From assembly GCA_029532625.1 (NCBI GenBank), contig JARFXM010000001.1:310001-374000 (forward strand): a stretch of DNA of 64,000 nucleotides. Reading direction: 5' to 3'. Shown here one piece after another: positions 10,394 to 22,662 of the stretch. The stretch's first letter is position 1. The number at the start of each line of letters is the position of its first letter. The notes below the pieces were generated by a model. The model saw only the letters and a program-made list of their open reading frames with translations. It had not been told where the DNA came from and did no database searches. The translations under genes and the position numbers were made by a program. This DNA is from Lomentospora prolificans (lineage: Eukaryota; Ascomycota; Sordariomycetes; Microascales; Microascaceae).

Positions 10394-13335
10394 CTATTGC
10401 ACCATGGACGGTCCGAACCCCTTTGCCCTCATCAACCTCTCTAGCGTATCGATCCGTAGCTTGAGCTCGGCATTCGACTGCCACATCTTACTGCACCTCC
10501 ACCCAATCAAGATGGCATCCCTCATGGAAGGGTTCTGTATATTGCGCAGCTCGTACACCTCGTAGGCGCACAAGAGGAGCATCGTCATGCAATACATGCC
10601 CGTGAGGTCGGCCAGCAGGAGGAGATGGCGCTTCTGCATCAGCGGCTCGACGGCGAAGAGCTTCAGGACGGCGTATTCCAGAGAGCGACGCGCAAGGCCT
10701 TCGAACCTCTCGGTTTCAGCGGCAGTAAGCCCAGGGACGGAGCCGCCGCGGCTGCTGCTGCCCGCCTCGCCGGACTGGGACGGGGGCCCCGATACGGTGA
10801 GCATGCGCACGACGTAGGGCCAGAATATGGTGGCCAGGATGGCGTAGTACTGCGCGCGGAGGAAGATCTTGTGGGGGTCCATCAGGGTCCGCATGTCCGG
10901 GTTGTCGTCGATGTGGAACTTGATGGTGCGAGGTAGCTGGGCGTGCCACCTCTCGAATTGCAGGGCGATCTCTTGGGCCACGACGGGTTCGCAAATCACA
11001 AACATCTGGTTCCAGCCCAGTCCATTCCTTGGCCGCGAAAATATGCGACGTAGCGTGATTTCGGCGAGGAACCAGTAGATGCCTGGCTCGTCGTAGTCGC
11101 TCAGCGGTAGCTCCATATCTTCGTTGAAGCATTCTAGTACTTGCGAACTCCAAGGTACGTATGCCTGGAGTTCATGCTCGATTAGGTAGCAGGTCCAGTA
11201 GGCCCGCAGACATTGCTGACGGAAGATAGAATCGGCGGCTACGCGGCTACGTCGCTGGAGAAGGAGAATGACCTTCATGGACGCCTTTTGTATCGCCTCA
11301 TAAGCGAGGATTGGTCTCAGACAGTACATGAGGTAAAACGCCTGCAAAATCTGGCATTGCACGTATCGAATTGTGTTTGTGTATAAACGTTCCGCATCGA
11401 CAATTTGGCAGGCGGCGCGGAAATATCTTATGCCGGGGAACATGGACGGGTTATCGGCATGGTGATGCGAGTCCTTGGCAAAAGACCCTATGGCAAGGAT
11501 GAACAAGGTCAGACACGCATCGAGATCCTGACGGTTGAAGCCAGACTCGACCGACCCCGACACAATGTCAGAGCAGTCGGCTTGGTCAATAATGGGGCAC
11601 CACGGAAGCACGTCTTTCAAGAAGAATTGCTGGAGCTGCCAACAATGGCTGGGTCCGAGGTCCAACGAGCCAAGGCCAACATAACCGCCTTGGAACACGT
11701 CCTGGCTACGATCCAGCTCTAGTTCGAGCTGCTGTTCAAAGGTATCGGTGCAAAGCGGCTCTAGGTCTTTGGGGCATTGGTGGCCGGAGAGGCGAGACAA
11801 GCCGGTGAGGTCGTAGCCAATGTTGAATTTGGGAGGGTGGGTAGGGCGGAGTATGGATAAGTTGTCATGTGTGCTTGGGGGTGTGGGAACCGGTTGGCTC
11901 TCCGCTTCTTTGAAATAGCTAAAATGAGCGAACCCATTGCGCTCACGAGGGGTAGTTGCCTGCTGCAGGAGAGTCTCTATCCTTTCCAGACGAGAAATCA
12001 CGTCCTGCTCGTCCGTACCACGAGGCTGGGGAGGTGCTGAGCTTGGCGGCGCATCGGGGAGCGGCTCATCGGGTCTGCGGAAATGGAAGAAAAGGCGTTA
12101 GGTTTAGAGGGCGAGACATGGACAAGGTAGCGTTGTGGAAGCGAAGAGCTCCTCGCGTGTTTGACTTGGACGGGGGAGGAGTAGGAACAGGGACATGAAC
12201 GGCTGAAAGTTGGATCAGGCTATCCCAGATCCGACTGGGGGAGCAAAATAGGTGGAATTACCAAATAAAAATGAAAAGGGACAAAGCAATGGATTGATTA
12301 TTGGCGGCGCCTGTCGGAAGGTCCAAACTCTGAAGACGGGCAACGGAAAGGAGCTTGGCGCTTGTGCTTTCCCTTTGTGCTGTGTGGTGGTGTGCTTGAA
12401 CAAGTTTCTGGCGAGTTATCCCACGCCATCTGCACGAGACACTCGGCTCCACTCCTTATTTTGGACGGATCCTATGCGCTTGCAGGGTCCTATTCAAGGG
12501 CCTGCGGAGCCAAGTCTGCCAGCTTGGATAGTGGGGATTGGTGAGGCGGGCAACCAAAAAAGGTGGATGGGGAAGAGAGGGGCGAAGGAATAAGATGGGC
12601 GCCAAATATCTGGGGTAAGGGAAGATGGGATACACCATGAGGATGCATTGGTCCAAGCCAAAGACGAACAAAGCGGAGAAGAAAAGTGAAAAGGAAAAAA
12701 ATAATAAAATAAAATAAAATAAAAAAAGGTTCGGAGCTAGGGGGATCCACCGAAATGGCATCACACACAACACACGCTCAGCTCCACTCAAGGACATACC
12801 TCACGTTCTCCTCTGGCCTTCGGTAGACGCACTGGGCGCCAATATCAGAACAAAACGAGCAAGATGGCCTCAAGGCATCACACCTCGTCTTCCTGGACCG
12901 GCACACCTCGCATGCCACATTGACGCGTTTCTTGGGATAGCTGACCTTGGGCAGACCCGCACGCTCCCTCGTCGAGTTCATGGACGTGCGGCTTCTTTTC
13001 GCAGGAGGTGGCCCTCCCACACTTGCGCCGGCGTTGGTGGTGGTGGTCGACGAGGAAGACACTGACGACGTCCTGTGATTTGCTAGTGGTGCTGACCCCG
13101 TGGACGATGCTGACGCGGGGCCGGTGGGTGCCGAGCCGGCTGACACTGTTACGGCAATTCCGGATCTCGGGGAGGTGGACTCTGACCGACGGCCGCCTGG
13201 TGTGGGAGGATGGTGAGGTAGAGCGCGCGGCGGTAGATGGGTCGCAGTGACAATTGGCGGAGGCAGAAAAGTGGAATGCGACTGGGACATGATCCGGCCG
13301 TGCTCCATTCCTTTCTTCCTCCTTTTCCCCCCCAA
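10394..13335 (-). CDS. Zn2Cys6 transcription factor with fungal-specific regulatory domain
   Basis: Two exons (13335-12800 and 12074-10394) give 738 aa. After a long low-complexity Ser/Thr/Pro N-terminus comes a basic stretch (KKRVNVACEVCRSRKTRCD) and a complete binuclear zinc cluster, Cys142 to Cys169, of the form C-x2-C-x6-C-x5-C-x2-C-x6-C. The second exon begins with a short linker and a coiled-coil-like segment (DVISRLERIETLLQQ), as expected for a dimeric Zn2Cys6 protein. It continues into a middle-homology region of about 400 residues. The intron just after the zinc cluster is 725 bp, unusually long here. ATGs at 13308 and 13290 are alternative starts. The gene faces a sugar transporter 3 kb away, which makes that transporter a possible target. 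Confidence 0.88.
12705..12724. repeat. AAAAT microsatellite inside the long intron
   Basis: About four AAAAT units followed by an A run lie in the 725-bp intron of the Zn2Cys6 gene, close to its 5' splice site. Confidence 0.7.
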
Positions 13336-16300
13336 ACCGGGAGCGAACGCTTATCGGAGACTAAGGATGGGAAACGGGATTGGACACTAATAGGAACGTG
13401 GGACAAGAGATAGGCCACCAGGAGGGGAAAAAAAAAATGGGTAAAGTTATGGGTCCAAGTTTCTCGTTCCCCAGGTTGCAGAAACAAGCGAAGCAAGAAT
13501 CTGTCGACGCTGGCAGGAGGACGCAGGGAAAGAGATGACGATGGGGGGGGAGAGGGGCGTTCCTTTTTATCGGGGTATCGGTTGAGCCGGAATGAGACAC
13601 CCCTCTTGGGGGCGTGAGCGAAACGACCACACCGGTCTAGCTAGGGTAGGGTTAGTTAGCCTGGCGCCTGCATGGGTAAGGAAGCCAACAAGCACACACA
13701 GTTGGAAGTGCATGGCCAGCCAAGCGGTGTTGAAGGCGGGGAGCAAGGCCAAGGGTGCAGCTGGCAAGGGTAGAGCCGGGGACTTAATATTTGACCATGA
13801 CTCCTTGAAGATATCCGATTTGGGGAAAGAGCTGCCAGTGGGGCGCCAGGGATGACTTTAGGGGCCTTTTTTTGACTTTTTTTTACTCTGGGTCTGCATG
13901 GTCTCGGGAAGGCCTGATGACGAGTCGTCTGACTGGTAATGGACTTCTGGATGCTGGCTGGCTGTGATAGGTAGCTTTTTCGAATTGCGAATTTGGCTCT
14001 TGCCTCAGGCTTACGGGCGAGAACCGGGGGAAGAGGGAGCAGTCATTGGGCTGGTCTCGTCTGGATCCCGCTGGCCTGGCATGAAGGACATGGACACACA
14101 GTTGATCATCCATTACTGACTCTAATCAATACTACCCAGGGATATCAGTATCCCACATAAAATACCAAGGTACAAGCATCATCAACCCCAGCTCGTTACT
14201 TGGGAGTCGTTTACTCGTTGGGGAAACGCTAGACCCGAGCAAGCCCAAGCCACCAACTCCCATCAAGGTTGCGGTCTACTCCTGAGCAAGCGAAGTGCAT
14301 CCAAGTAACAGCCCAGGACTGACGCGCAGTACAATTGCCAGCAAGGTAAGCTCAAACTAGAGTGTGTGGGCTTGAAGCTAGAGAACGAAATCGAAGCGAG
14401 AAGACCACAAAGAAGCAAACGAGGCAATCCGTTTAGGAGTTGTCCAACAGGTCTAGGCCCAAATTCCAGGGTCCTTTTTTTTTTTGTTTGTTTCTTTTTT
14501 GCTGCCTTCCTCGCGCTCCATGTCAAAAGCCATCAATCCATAGCCTGGCTCGATCTAAACGAGTCTGCGCCTGCGCGCCCTTGCTTAATCACCGTCCAGC
14601 CTCCATCCGCCCACATCCTTGCTCACATCCTCGCGTTCCCTATGCCTGCCTCCTCGTTCCCCGTCCCGAGCATTTCCACATTGCGCAGCCCATCCCGTCC
14701 CGTCCCCCTCGTCCGCCCTCTCGGGTCCAGTCCAATATTCCATCCATGGATGTCATGTTCCATTTGAATCCTCAGCTGCGAACCAAACCATGTAATAATG
14801 GAGTGAATGGAGGCGACACGAAGACTTTAAAACTTTGGCTTCTTCTTCTCTGTTTCTCGAGTCCATCAATCCGCACTTCCGTCTCCACCTCCTAACGGAA
14901 CCTCCCCCGACCTCTTCCTCATGATTTCGCAGTTTCGATTTCTCCCCCCGCACAACAAGTAACGAAAAAGGTTAAAAAGAAGAAAAAAGTCTCCTTTTAG
15001 TTAGATTCTCTATTTTACTCTTCCCACTTGTTTCCCTCAGGTCCCACCCCCGGGTTCCCGAGTGTTTGGAATTGATTTGCGCCAAAGTCTCCTAAACTCC
15101 CAGCAGACCTATACTCCAGACCAACCCAGTTGAAGCAGTCCAGCCTGGCAGCCACATCTCGTCTCGTGCCTTGTTGCCCGGACCTTGCTAGACTCAGTTC
15201 TTCTAGCTTCAAAACATTATCCTATTGTTTCTCATACTCCAGGCACATCATTGCTTCAAGCTAGTCTCGACCAAACAAGAAGAGCATAGGATACACTCCA
15301 TCCTCCAAGCAAGTGTCGAAACCAGGTTACCGTTTCTCCAAATCCTCTCTCCTTGCACACGCCCCCCTCCTTTGCCGACACCCGACACCCCCTCTCCGTC
15401 TCCGCCGCCCTTTCTCGGCATCGTGAGAATACCACGGCACATAGTCCCAGAGTAGCGGAACCCCATCTTTTTCTTGGCCCTTTCCCCAAACTGGCTCCTT
15501 TTAGCATAGTGACACTTGACAAGCGGATCCACAAGCACCGACACTTTCGCATCTCTCCTCACAATCGCTAACGTTCGCTGCACCTCATCCGCCCTTCACT
15601 CGTCCTTAGACGCGCCAGAGAAGAACGCTAGCTCTACCTTAGTGCGATTTCTTACCTACCCTTTCTTTCCCCTCCCCGTTCTTGCTCCATCATTCGAATC
15701 TAGCCTCCTCTCGAATTCGTCGTCCCCGCAATTACGCTTCCTTCCTCTACCCTTGTAACGCGAGGCATCCATGCACCCCGGATTTCATTTGGCTTGAATC
15801 TCATTGCTTCAAGTTCCACACACACACACACGGAGACACGCACGCCCACCAGGACAGCCACTCCCCAAGGTAGACGGAGCACCTGAAAGGGCAGCGAACA
15901 GACGTGGATCCCTCACATCCTTGATTCTCCTCGCGAATTGCCCAATACCCCAGCTGCTGTTCTGTTTCCCTCACTGTTTTTTTTTTAAATCAATTCCATT
16001 GGAACATCCGCTACCTGCCCTATCCTTCTTTCGGGAACACCCCCCATTTCCCGTTTCGGCCTGGCTTCGCTCTGTGCTTTAAAGCACCTTGGTGCGCGTC
16101 CTGACTGCAGCATTCCTGTAATTGCACCTCTCTTCGAATTGCGGTATCGTGGATAAAAGATCGAGAGATTCCCGACATCGTCGAGATCTTGCATGCCACC
16201 ACTTCTCATGCTCTGAGATCTCAATCCCGAACAGATTCTCTTTCCCCCTCTTGTCCAGATCAGTGTCACCCCCTTTAACGTCTGTTCTCCTTGTTCCCTT

Positions 16301-16339
16301 TTTTTTTTTTTTTTCCGAGCCAAAGACACGTCCGTAATC
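13336..16339. other. Long non-coding divergent region between regulator and sugar transporter
   Basis: Three kilobases without a supportable gene. The right half (about 14.4-16.3 kb) is pyrimidine-rich on the plus strand with many T tracts and a CA microsatellite (15817-15831), as expected of a long transcribed 5' leader. Several short open frames would act as upstream ORFs if transcription starts that far out. No RNA gene was recognised. Confidence 0.5.
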
Positions 16340-18304
16340 ATGGCGCGCAATTCTGGTCTCGACTGGAACGATGTCCATCACGAGAAGAGATGGACAGTTC
16401 TCAGTCTCCAGAAGAGGTTCTTCCTCTGGGCTCTCTACACCTCCATTGGCTCCATGATGTTGGGTAAGTTCGTGCACTTTTTTCTTCTCACCACGCCCAA
16501 CCTGATTGTGGCGCAAACGGCCCCATCGCAGACCGTGTCAACTAATGCAGTCGTTCTCATCCAGGCTTTGACTTTGGTATCGCCGGTACCGCCACGGCCT
16601 ATCCCGCCTTCCAACGGGCCATGGGTGTCCCCTTCCCTGATCAGCCTTCCGGATATCTCATTCCCGCCCACGTGCAGTCCGCCTGGTCTGGCGTGTCCAC
16701 GGGCGGTGATGCCGTCGGAATTCTCATCTCCGGACAGCTCATGGACCGCATTGGTCGCAAGTGGACTATCCTGATTGGCGCCATCATTACTGCTGCCGGT
16801 ATTGGTGTCCAGGTTGGTAGCAATGACTGGAAGGAGTTCCTTGCCGGTCGTCTCGTGAACGGTATGTAGTCCACTATTCCCTTTTCCTTTGGGGTCAGAA
16901 TCCTTACGGCTCTTGTTAGCTATCGGTTTCGGTATGGTCTTCATCATCTCTCCCGTCTGGATTGGTGAAAACGCTCGCCCTGAACTCCGAGGCTTCTGCC
17001 TTTGCCTTATGAACGGCTCCATCGTGCTCGGCCAGTTCGTCCTCGCCCTGGTTGCGTACGGTACCGATAGCATTCAGGGCAAGTGGTCTTACCAGACCCT
17101 CATCGTCCTCCAATTCGCCTTCGTCCTCTTCATCCTCCTCGGTATTCCCTTCTTCCCCGAGTCCCCCTACTGGCATCTACAGAACAGCCGCGACGAGGAG
17201 GCCCGGAAGTGCCTGCAGCGCCTCCACGGAAACCAGGACCAAGAACTCATCGAGGCCGAGATGGTTCGCATCAAGGAAGTGATTCGATCTTCTGAAGAGT
17301 TGGCCGCTGCCGCTAACGCCCAGGGACCGCCCGCCATCCAAATCTTCAAGGGAACCAACCTGGTACGGTTTTTTTTTTCTTCCGCAAATAGAGAGAGAGA
17401 GAAAGAAAAAGAGAGAGCAATGGATAATACCGAAAAATGACAGGCTAACAAATTCACTCCTAGAAACGTACTATAATCGCGATCCTTCCCGCTGCCGCTC
17501 AACAACTCATTGGTGCAGCATTTGTGCTCGGTTACATCACCTACTTCTTGTCTCTGCTCGGTATCAAGGAGTACTTCAAGGTTTCCGTCGCTCTCTACTG
17601 CGTCATGTTGGCCAGCAACGCGTCTGCCTTCCCCTTGATCGAGACTACCGGCCGCCGACCTCTCTTACTCATCGGTATCGTAGCGTTGACTGTCATTGAG
17701 CTTGTAAGTAGAGTCCAGCCCCTATCGTTCCAAAAGCTCTGGCTGATATTGTCCTAGATTATGGGTATCATGGGTGTCATCAACAACGCCGCGTCGCTCT
17801 GGGTTACCCTCGTCTGCATCTTCCTCTGGGCCATCTTTTACCAGGTCTCCATCGGCGCCGTCGGTCTCGCCCTCGGATCTGAGGTCGCCTCTCCAGCCCT
17901 CCGTGCCACCACCATTTCCGCCCTGGGTCTTACTCAAACGGTCGTTGGTTGGCTTATCGGCTTCATCTCCCCATACATGATCAACCCCGATGCTGGCAAT
18001 CTCGGTGCCAAGGTCGGTTTCGTCTTTGCCGGATTGGGTGTCCCTCTCTGCATTCTCTTCTACTTCCTCATCCCTGAGACTATGGGCCTTACCTACGAAG
18101 ATGTAAGTTTGTCCTTTCACCGAGAATCTAGAAACACATCTCTAATATTGCCCTCTACAGATGGACCACCTCTTCGACGCGAGGGTTCCTCCTCGCCACT
18201 TCAAGCGCGAAGCTCTCCGCCGCCGTGTCGAGCAGGGCGAGGCTCCCAGCAGCGAAAACGAGAAGGCCGATGGCTCCGTCCAGGCTATCGAGAAGGAGGG
18301 CTAA
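16340..18304 (+). CDS. MFS sugar transporter (sugar-porter family)
   Basis: Six exons (16340-16463, 16565-16861, 16920-17362, 17464-17703, 17758-18102, 18161-18304) give 530 aa with about 12 predicted membrane segments. Sugar-porter marks are present: DFGIAGTATAYPAFQR in TM1, MDRIGRKWTILIG between TM2 and TM3, PESPYWHLQ before the central loop, and IPETMGLTYEDMDHLF after TM12. The C-terminal tail is short and charged. The overall pattern is closest to fungal maltose/hexose-type permeases, but the substrate is not readable. It acts at the plasma membrane by proton symport in known relatives. All introns are GT-AG. The long upstream region shared with a Zn2Cys6 gene suggests elaborate control. 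Confidence 0.9.
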
Positions 18305-20235
18305 ATCTCTCCTTCCCCTTGCCCCCGTCAATTTATTTTTGCGATATAATACGATGCGTCTTATCTAGCACGCGGCCTTTTAATTACCATCTGATACCAC
18401 TCGAATTATAACTTGCGAGAACAAAATATTCTCAATCGCACGGATTCTCGACTGCATTTTTGCCCTCTTGCATTGTTTTTTTCTTTTTTTTTTCTTTTTG
18501 CTTGCCATCTTGTTCTAGGGGTAAGAGGCAGTTAATACCCAGGAGTGGTTGTTGGGTGTTGTGACTTGGCTCGTGGATTGTGTTGCCGGCTTGAGCACGG
18601 CGAAATAGGAGAAACATTGAACCTTTTTTTTCGGAACCTAGCTATAGCCGTGCGTTCTTATGGGATCTCCTTTTTCTTGACTTCTTTCTTCCTATAATAA
18701 TATCCTATGCCGAGCGCGCAAAATCCTTCTCTTTCTTCCCATATGACAGGTCCCATGCTCCTATTCTCTTGAAGAATGTGACAGTAAACGCGGACTTAAT
18801 TTCCCCTCCGGGGTAAACATGCTCATCTCCCCTGAGATCGTCCTCGATTTACCAACAATGGGCTGATCCCTCCATGTGAAGAGCTCCATCTCTCTCTGCA
18901 CTTGCCTCAACATCAAACATCAATGTAGTTTTTCGCGTATTGGAATCATGCGGCAATCTTGCGCAATGCTCGCGAATCGAGCTCTTCCTCTCTATCCAAT
19001 CGCCGCTCGGCAATTGAAAAGTGAAGTTTGCATATCCAGCAAGGATGATATCTAATGCCGAGCCACAGCCATCGAACCGTCTCCCCCGTCTCATCCGTAC
19101 AACCCTTTCATCATGGTCCCGGCCGCCGAGCAAAGCCGGATGTTTGTATCCGGCTAGGCCGATCCAAAAGCCGCGTAGGCACCATCCCCTATCCTTCGAT
19201 GCGCCTCCTTGCAGAAATATCTGAAGATGAAATGCAACGGAGCAGATGACAGCGCAGAGCTAATAGAACATTACGGGGTTAATCACGCCAAGTGGTCCCT
19301 CCCGTTCCCCGGTTTTCCCCAGTTTTGAAGACAAACGTGTGCATGTGTTCAGCATTTCAAAGCGCGAGATCGTGCGTTCCCTGCGCTATATTATTAGCGA
19401 TCTCGGCACATGGGCTGCCAATGCCTTTCAGCTGAGTAGCCTGCGGGGGCTGAGTGGGTGTGGTGGTCGGAAGGGGTGTCGCATCGGCCTGTTCCGATAC
19501 TCCGATCAAGCCGACACCACAACAAGATGCTGATGCTGTGGGAACGCGAGCCGGCAACGACGAAATAGAAGGTGTGCGCACAGGTTGCGGGGCAGCGTCG
19601 GTTGGTATTTAGAGCCCTATACACCAAGGAGTGCGCTTAAATCGCTATATTCTAGGCTTAGTTTGGTAGTATTAGCGCATATATCAGAGGGTCCCGGCCC
19701 TGAACCATCCACTTCACCCTCTTCCCCACACAGGGCTCTTTCGGTGCGGGGACGAAGAGACTACAACATCGGCCCTCAGTTTCTAGTCTTGTTTCGCCGT
19801 TTGTGGGGTTGATAATAGCGTCTTATGAGTTGGAGAAGGGGTGTCAATGGCGACATTAGTGGGGGTCTTCTCTTACTCGCGTCAAATATGAAGCGTCGAC
19901 GGAGGTGCATGCAGTCAGATCAAGCAGTGGCATTCAGAGACGATGAAAGTGGGACACCGGGCTTTTGGCTACACTACTTACAGAGCGGAGTCCCGGAGTT
20001 CTGCGTTCTTTGGCCCCCGCGGTAATAACGGAGTTCTCTAACCCTTCGGCTTTATCCCCACGAGCTGGGATGGGTAACGTTGGATATACAAAACTGAAGC
20101 GTCCCCGTGAGGGTGGCGAAGTTACACGTTCATTCACCAATATCGACTTTCAATTTCTTCTGCTTGGTCTACCTGTTATACCCGCAACTTCGGTAGTCTT
20201 TTGTTGCCTTTCCTGTAACCGTTCTTATCAGTGCC
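18305..20235. other. Intergenic region with a perfect 8-bp inverted repeat
   Basis: 1.9 kb with no supportable gene; the open frames at 18.8-19.6 kb resemble no family I know. A perfect inverted repeat lies at 19134-19155. T-rich 3' flanks of the transporter occupy the left part. Confidence 0.45.
19134..19155. promoter_or_regulatory. Perfect inverted repeat AGCCGGAT-N6-ATCCGGCT
   Basis: Both 8-bp arms match exactly around the spacer GTTTGT. It contains CGG-N10-CCG, a geometry used by some Zn2Cys6 dimers. It lies about 1.1 kb upstream of the gene at 20236. Function is inferred from geometry only. Confidence 0.35.
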
Positions 20236-21096
20236 ATGCCCTTCCCTGTCGTTTATCCCAAAGTTGACGGCCCTGGGCGTCTCACCGAGCTCTGCACTTT
20301 CAGGAAAAGCAGTATCGACCCCAAAGAGTGGGACGAGATTTTCAATGATACCATCGGTATCTCGCTTACTTTCCCCATCGCGAGGCAATCGAGCTATGCT
20401 TCTCAAATAGAAGACCCCCAGATTGCTGTCTTGATTGCGGATTGGACTTCTGCGGAGGAGAAGGATGTTTTTGAGCCCAGTAGGACGACACAATCAGGCA
20501 TCGAGAGATGTACCAGGACTAACGAGCCCGTTTTCAGGTGAGAGGTATCAAAGCATCAAACCGGCCTTCGGCAAGCTCATTGATGCCGCTAATCCTTCCT
20601 TTGCATGGTGAGAGGAACCTCCTTCGATTTCAAATTCCCAGTGGATGAAGAAGGGAAATTCTTATCTGTTGTTTTCTACAGCCATCACATCATCCTCCCC
20701 GGCGCGGCCAAGACTCCCAACAGCGCTTATTTTTCCGCCTCCCACATGAAGATACCTATCGACAAGCAGGATCTTGCTGCCGCTGCCTTTGAGGAGTGGC
20801 TCAGCAATAGCGAAGCCATCAAGGACCTCGACTATATGGTTGCTGCGCCCTCTCGTGAGGATCCCAATATCATTGTGTGCATTGCAGGCGTAAAGGATGC
20901 CGCAACCTCCAAAGCCGTTGGCGATGTAAGTCTTGGGTCAGCATATGACAAGAATATGAGAATAGATAACTAACCTAGGTGTTTCTAGACGCCCGCGCAC
21001 GACATAGTGAAGGAAAAGCTCGAGGCACTGATCGAGACTGGGACTAAATACTCTGCCACTCTTGTCAGCGCGAAGGATGCCAATCCCCAGTCCTGA
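20236..21096 (+). CDS. Hypothetical protein, possibly a dimeric alpha/beta-barrel fold
   Basis: Four exons (20236-20479, 20538-20607, 20682-20925, 20989-21096) give 221 aa. The second exon is only 70 bp. I reconstructed it because the first open frame otherwise stops early, while the spliced product reads smoothly through VFEPSERYQSIKPAFGKLI and CHHIILPGAAKTP. The protein looks like two halves of about 100 residues, each beginning with a segment such as LTELCTFRKSSI and containing a W-T-S or E-W-L-S motif. This suggests a duplicated antibiotic-biosynthesis-monooxygenase-like ferredoxin fold. That is a fold guess; no family is firmly recognised and no function is claimed. There is no signal peptide or membrane segment. 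Confidence 0.68.
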
Positions 21097-21801
21097 CAGG
21101 AGGCTTGTGTATGTGAAATGCGGTCAATGTAGAGGCACGACATTCACGTTATATATCCACCTAATGAAGCGATTTTGCGCATGTAACATTAGGACCCTAA
21201 ATGAGCGCTGCAAATGAAAGTGGTACAATATGTCCTGCGCATTATGATCTTTTGAAAAGCCTTTTTAGAAATTCGTTTCAAATGCGGTTATCGTAACGAA
21301 GGAGGAATAGAGAGAGTGGTATCAGAGTACTTCGTAGACGGGCTCTTGATCTGGTAAACTTTACACGGACCCTGGCCCGGCTTGATGTCCGGGGGTTGCC
21401 AAGAACGGGCTCGGGGGGTTTTCCACACCGGAACCTCTCTGCTCTGTTCGGGGGGCTTTTTTTTTTTTTCTTTTCTTTTTTTCTTTTTCATTTTCATTTT
21501 CTTTTTATATACAAAAAAACATTCCAGGCCATATCAATCAGATTGAAAACCTGAAGAGGAAGCAACTCAGAGCTCAAGCGCAAGACGCTTAGTCATACAG
21601 TCGGTAAAATCTTTCTCCGTATCCGTCCAAAATTCGCCAGGCAGGTCGAATGCTCCACACATTTCCAGCCCAGCATTCAATCCCCCACCTCCAGCTTCAC
21701 CGCGACGAACCTCGACCTCGAATTCCTCCCGATTGCAACTCCGACACTCTCAACCGAGAACCTATCCCCCATTACATCTTTTTCCCTATCAGACAGCGAC
21801 A
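21097..21801. other. Intergenic region, promoter of the SmE gene
   Basis: Contains the 3' flank of the preceding gene and a pyrimidine/T-rich stretch at 21460-21510. No gene was recognised. Confidence 0.5.
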
Positions 21802-22662
21802 ATGACTGGTCGCGGTGGTGGCGGTGGTCGCCGCGTTCTCCTCCCTCCGATGTGAGCATGCCCTGTGTCCCCGCCAGCGCTTCGCGTCGCAGTGAAGCTT
21901 GTTTCGATGGGTATTGTGTGCTTGGACGCTAATAGTTCGCAGTAACATGATTTTCAAGTTGCTTCAGACCGTGAGTTTCTTCGATTAGTTGTGCAGGAGG
22001 CGATCTTAGACAATGGCGGGCCTAGGGAAACTGGCGCTTTGCAGACACCAGACCAAGTTCGATTGCGAGACACTCCGACCATAAATGAAGACGAATGGTG
22101 AAGGGAGTCGATGGCCAATATAACATCCAGCCCAAGGCATCCCCCGACTCTGCTGAAGGGTTGGTGGATATCCTCGGCCATAGTTACTTCTCTTCGTCGC
22201 GATCGGACTGCGCTCGTGGGCTGCCATGCGACTACGTTTCCCCCAGTTCCGCCGTACCTGGGGCTTCTTTCCAACGCAACGCGAGTATGGGAGAGGCATT
22301 TTGACTGACTCATATTAGAATGCGACAGTGAGCGTCTGGCTCTACGAGCAGCTCTCCATCAGAATCGAGGGAAAGATCAGGGTAAGGTTTTAATGCGCCA
22401 GGGAATCATAGCTCGTTTGCTAACTCGCATCTTGCGGCAGGGATTTGACGAGTTCATGAACCTCGTCATTGACGACGCCGTCGAAGTAAAGCAAATTACA
22501 AAGACCAACGACAAGGAGAGCCGGAAACCCTTAGGTAAGGCTATACTTGTCGCTATTGAATTGTCGCCGTGGTAACTCTTGTTAACGTCTTTCCGCTCGT
22601 TTCTAGGCCAAATCTTGCTCAAGGGTGACAATGTATCCCTAATCCAGAGTCTGTCTTCATAA
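21802..22662 (+). CDS. Small nuclear ribonucleoprotein E (Sm core protein)
   Basis: Five small exons (21802-21851, 21943-21970, 22319-22381, 22441-22534, 22607-22662) encode 96 aa, the normal length of SmE. After a Gly/Arg start (MTGRGGGGGRRVLLPP) come INMIFKLLQTNATVSVWLYE and IRIEGKIRGFDEFMNLVIDD, which form Sm motif 1. Sm motif 2 is in GQILLKGDNVSLIQSLSS. Exon 2 is only 28 nt and intron 2 is 348 bp, so single-ORF gene callers would miss this gene. SmE forms part of the heptameric Sm ring around the U1, U2, U4 and U5 snRNAs. All introns are GT-AG and the reading frame is consistent throughout. Confidence 0.95.

Noticed and set aside
10394..16339. Possibility that the Zn2Cys6 regulator and the sugar transporter are part of a secondary-metabolite cluster
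   Set aside because: No PKS, NRPS, terpene cyclase or P450 gene is present anywhere in the window.
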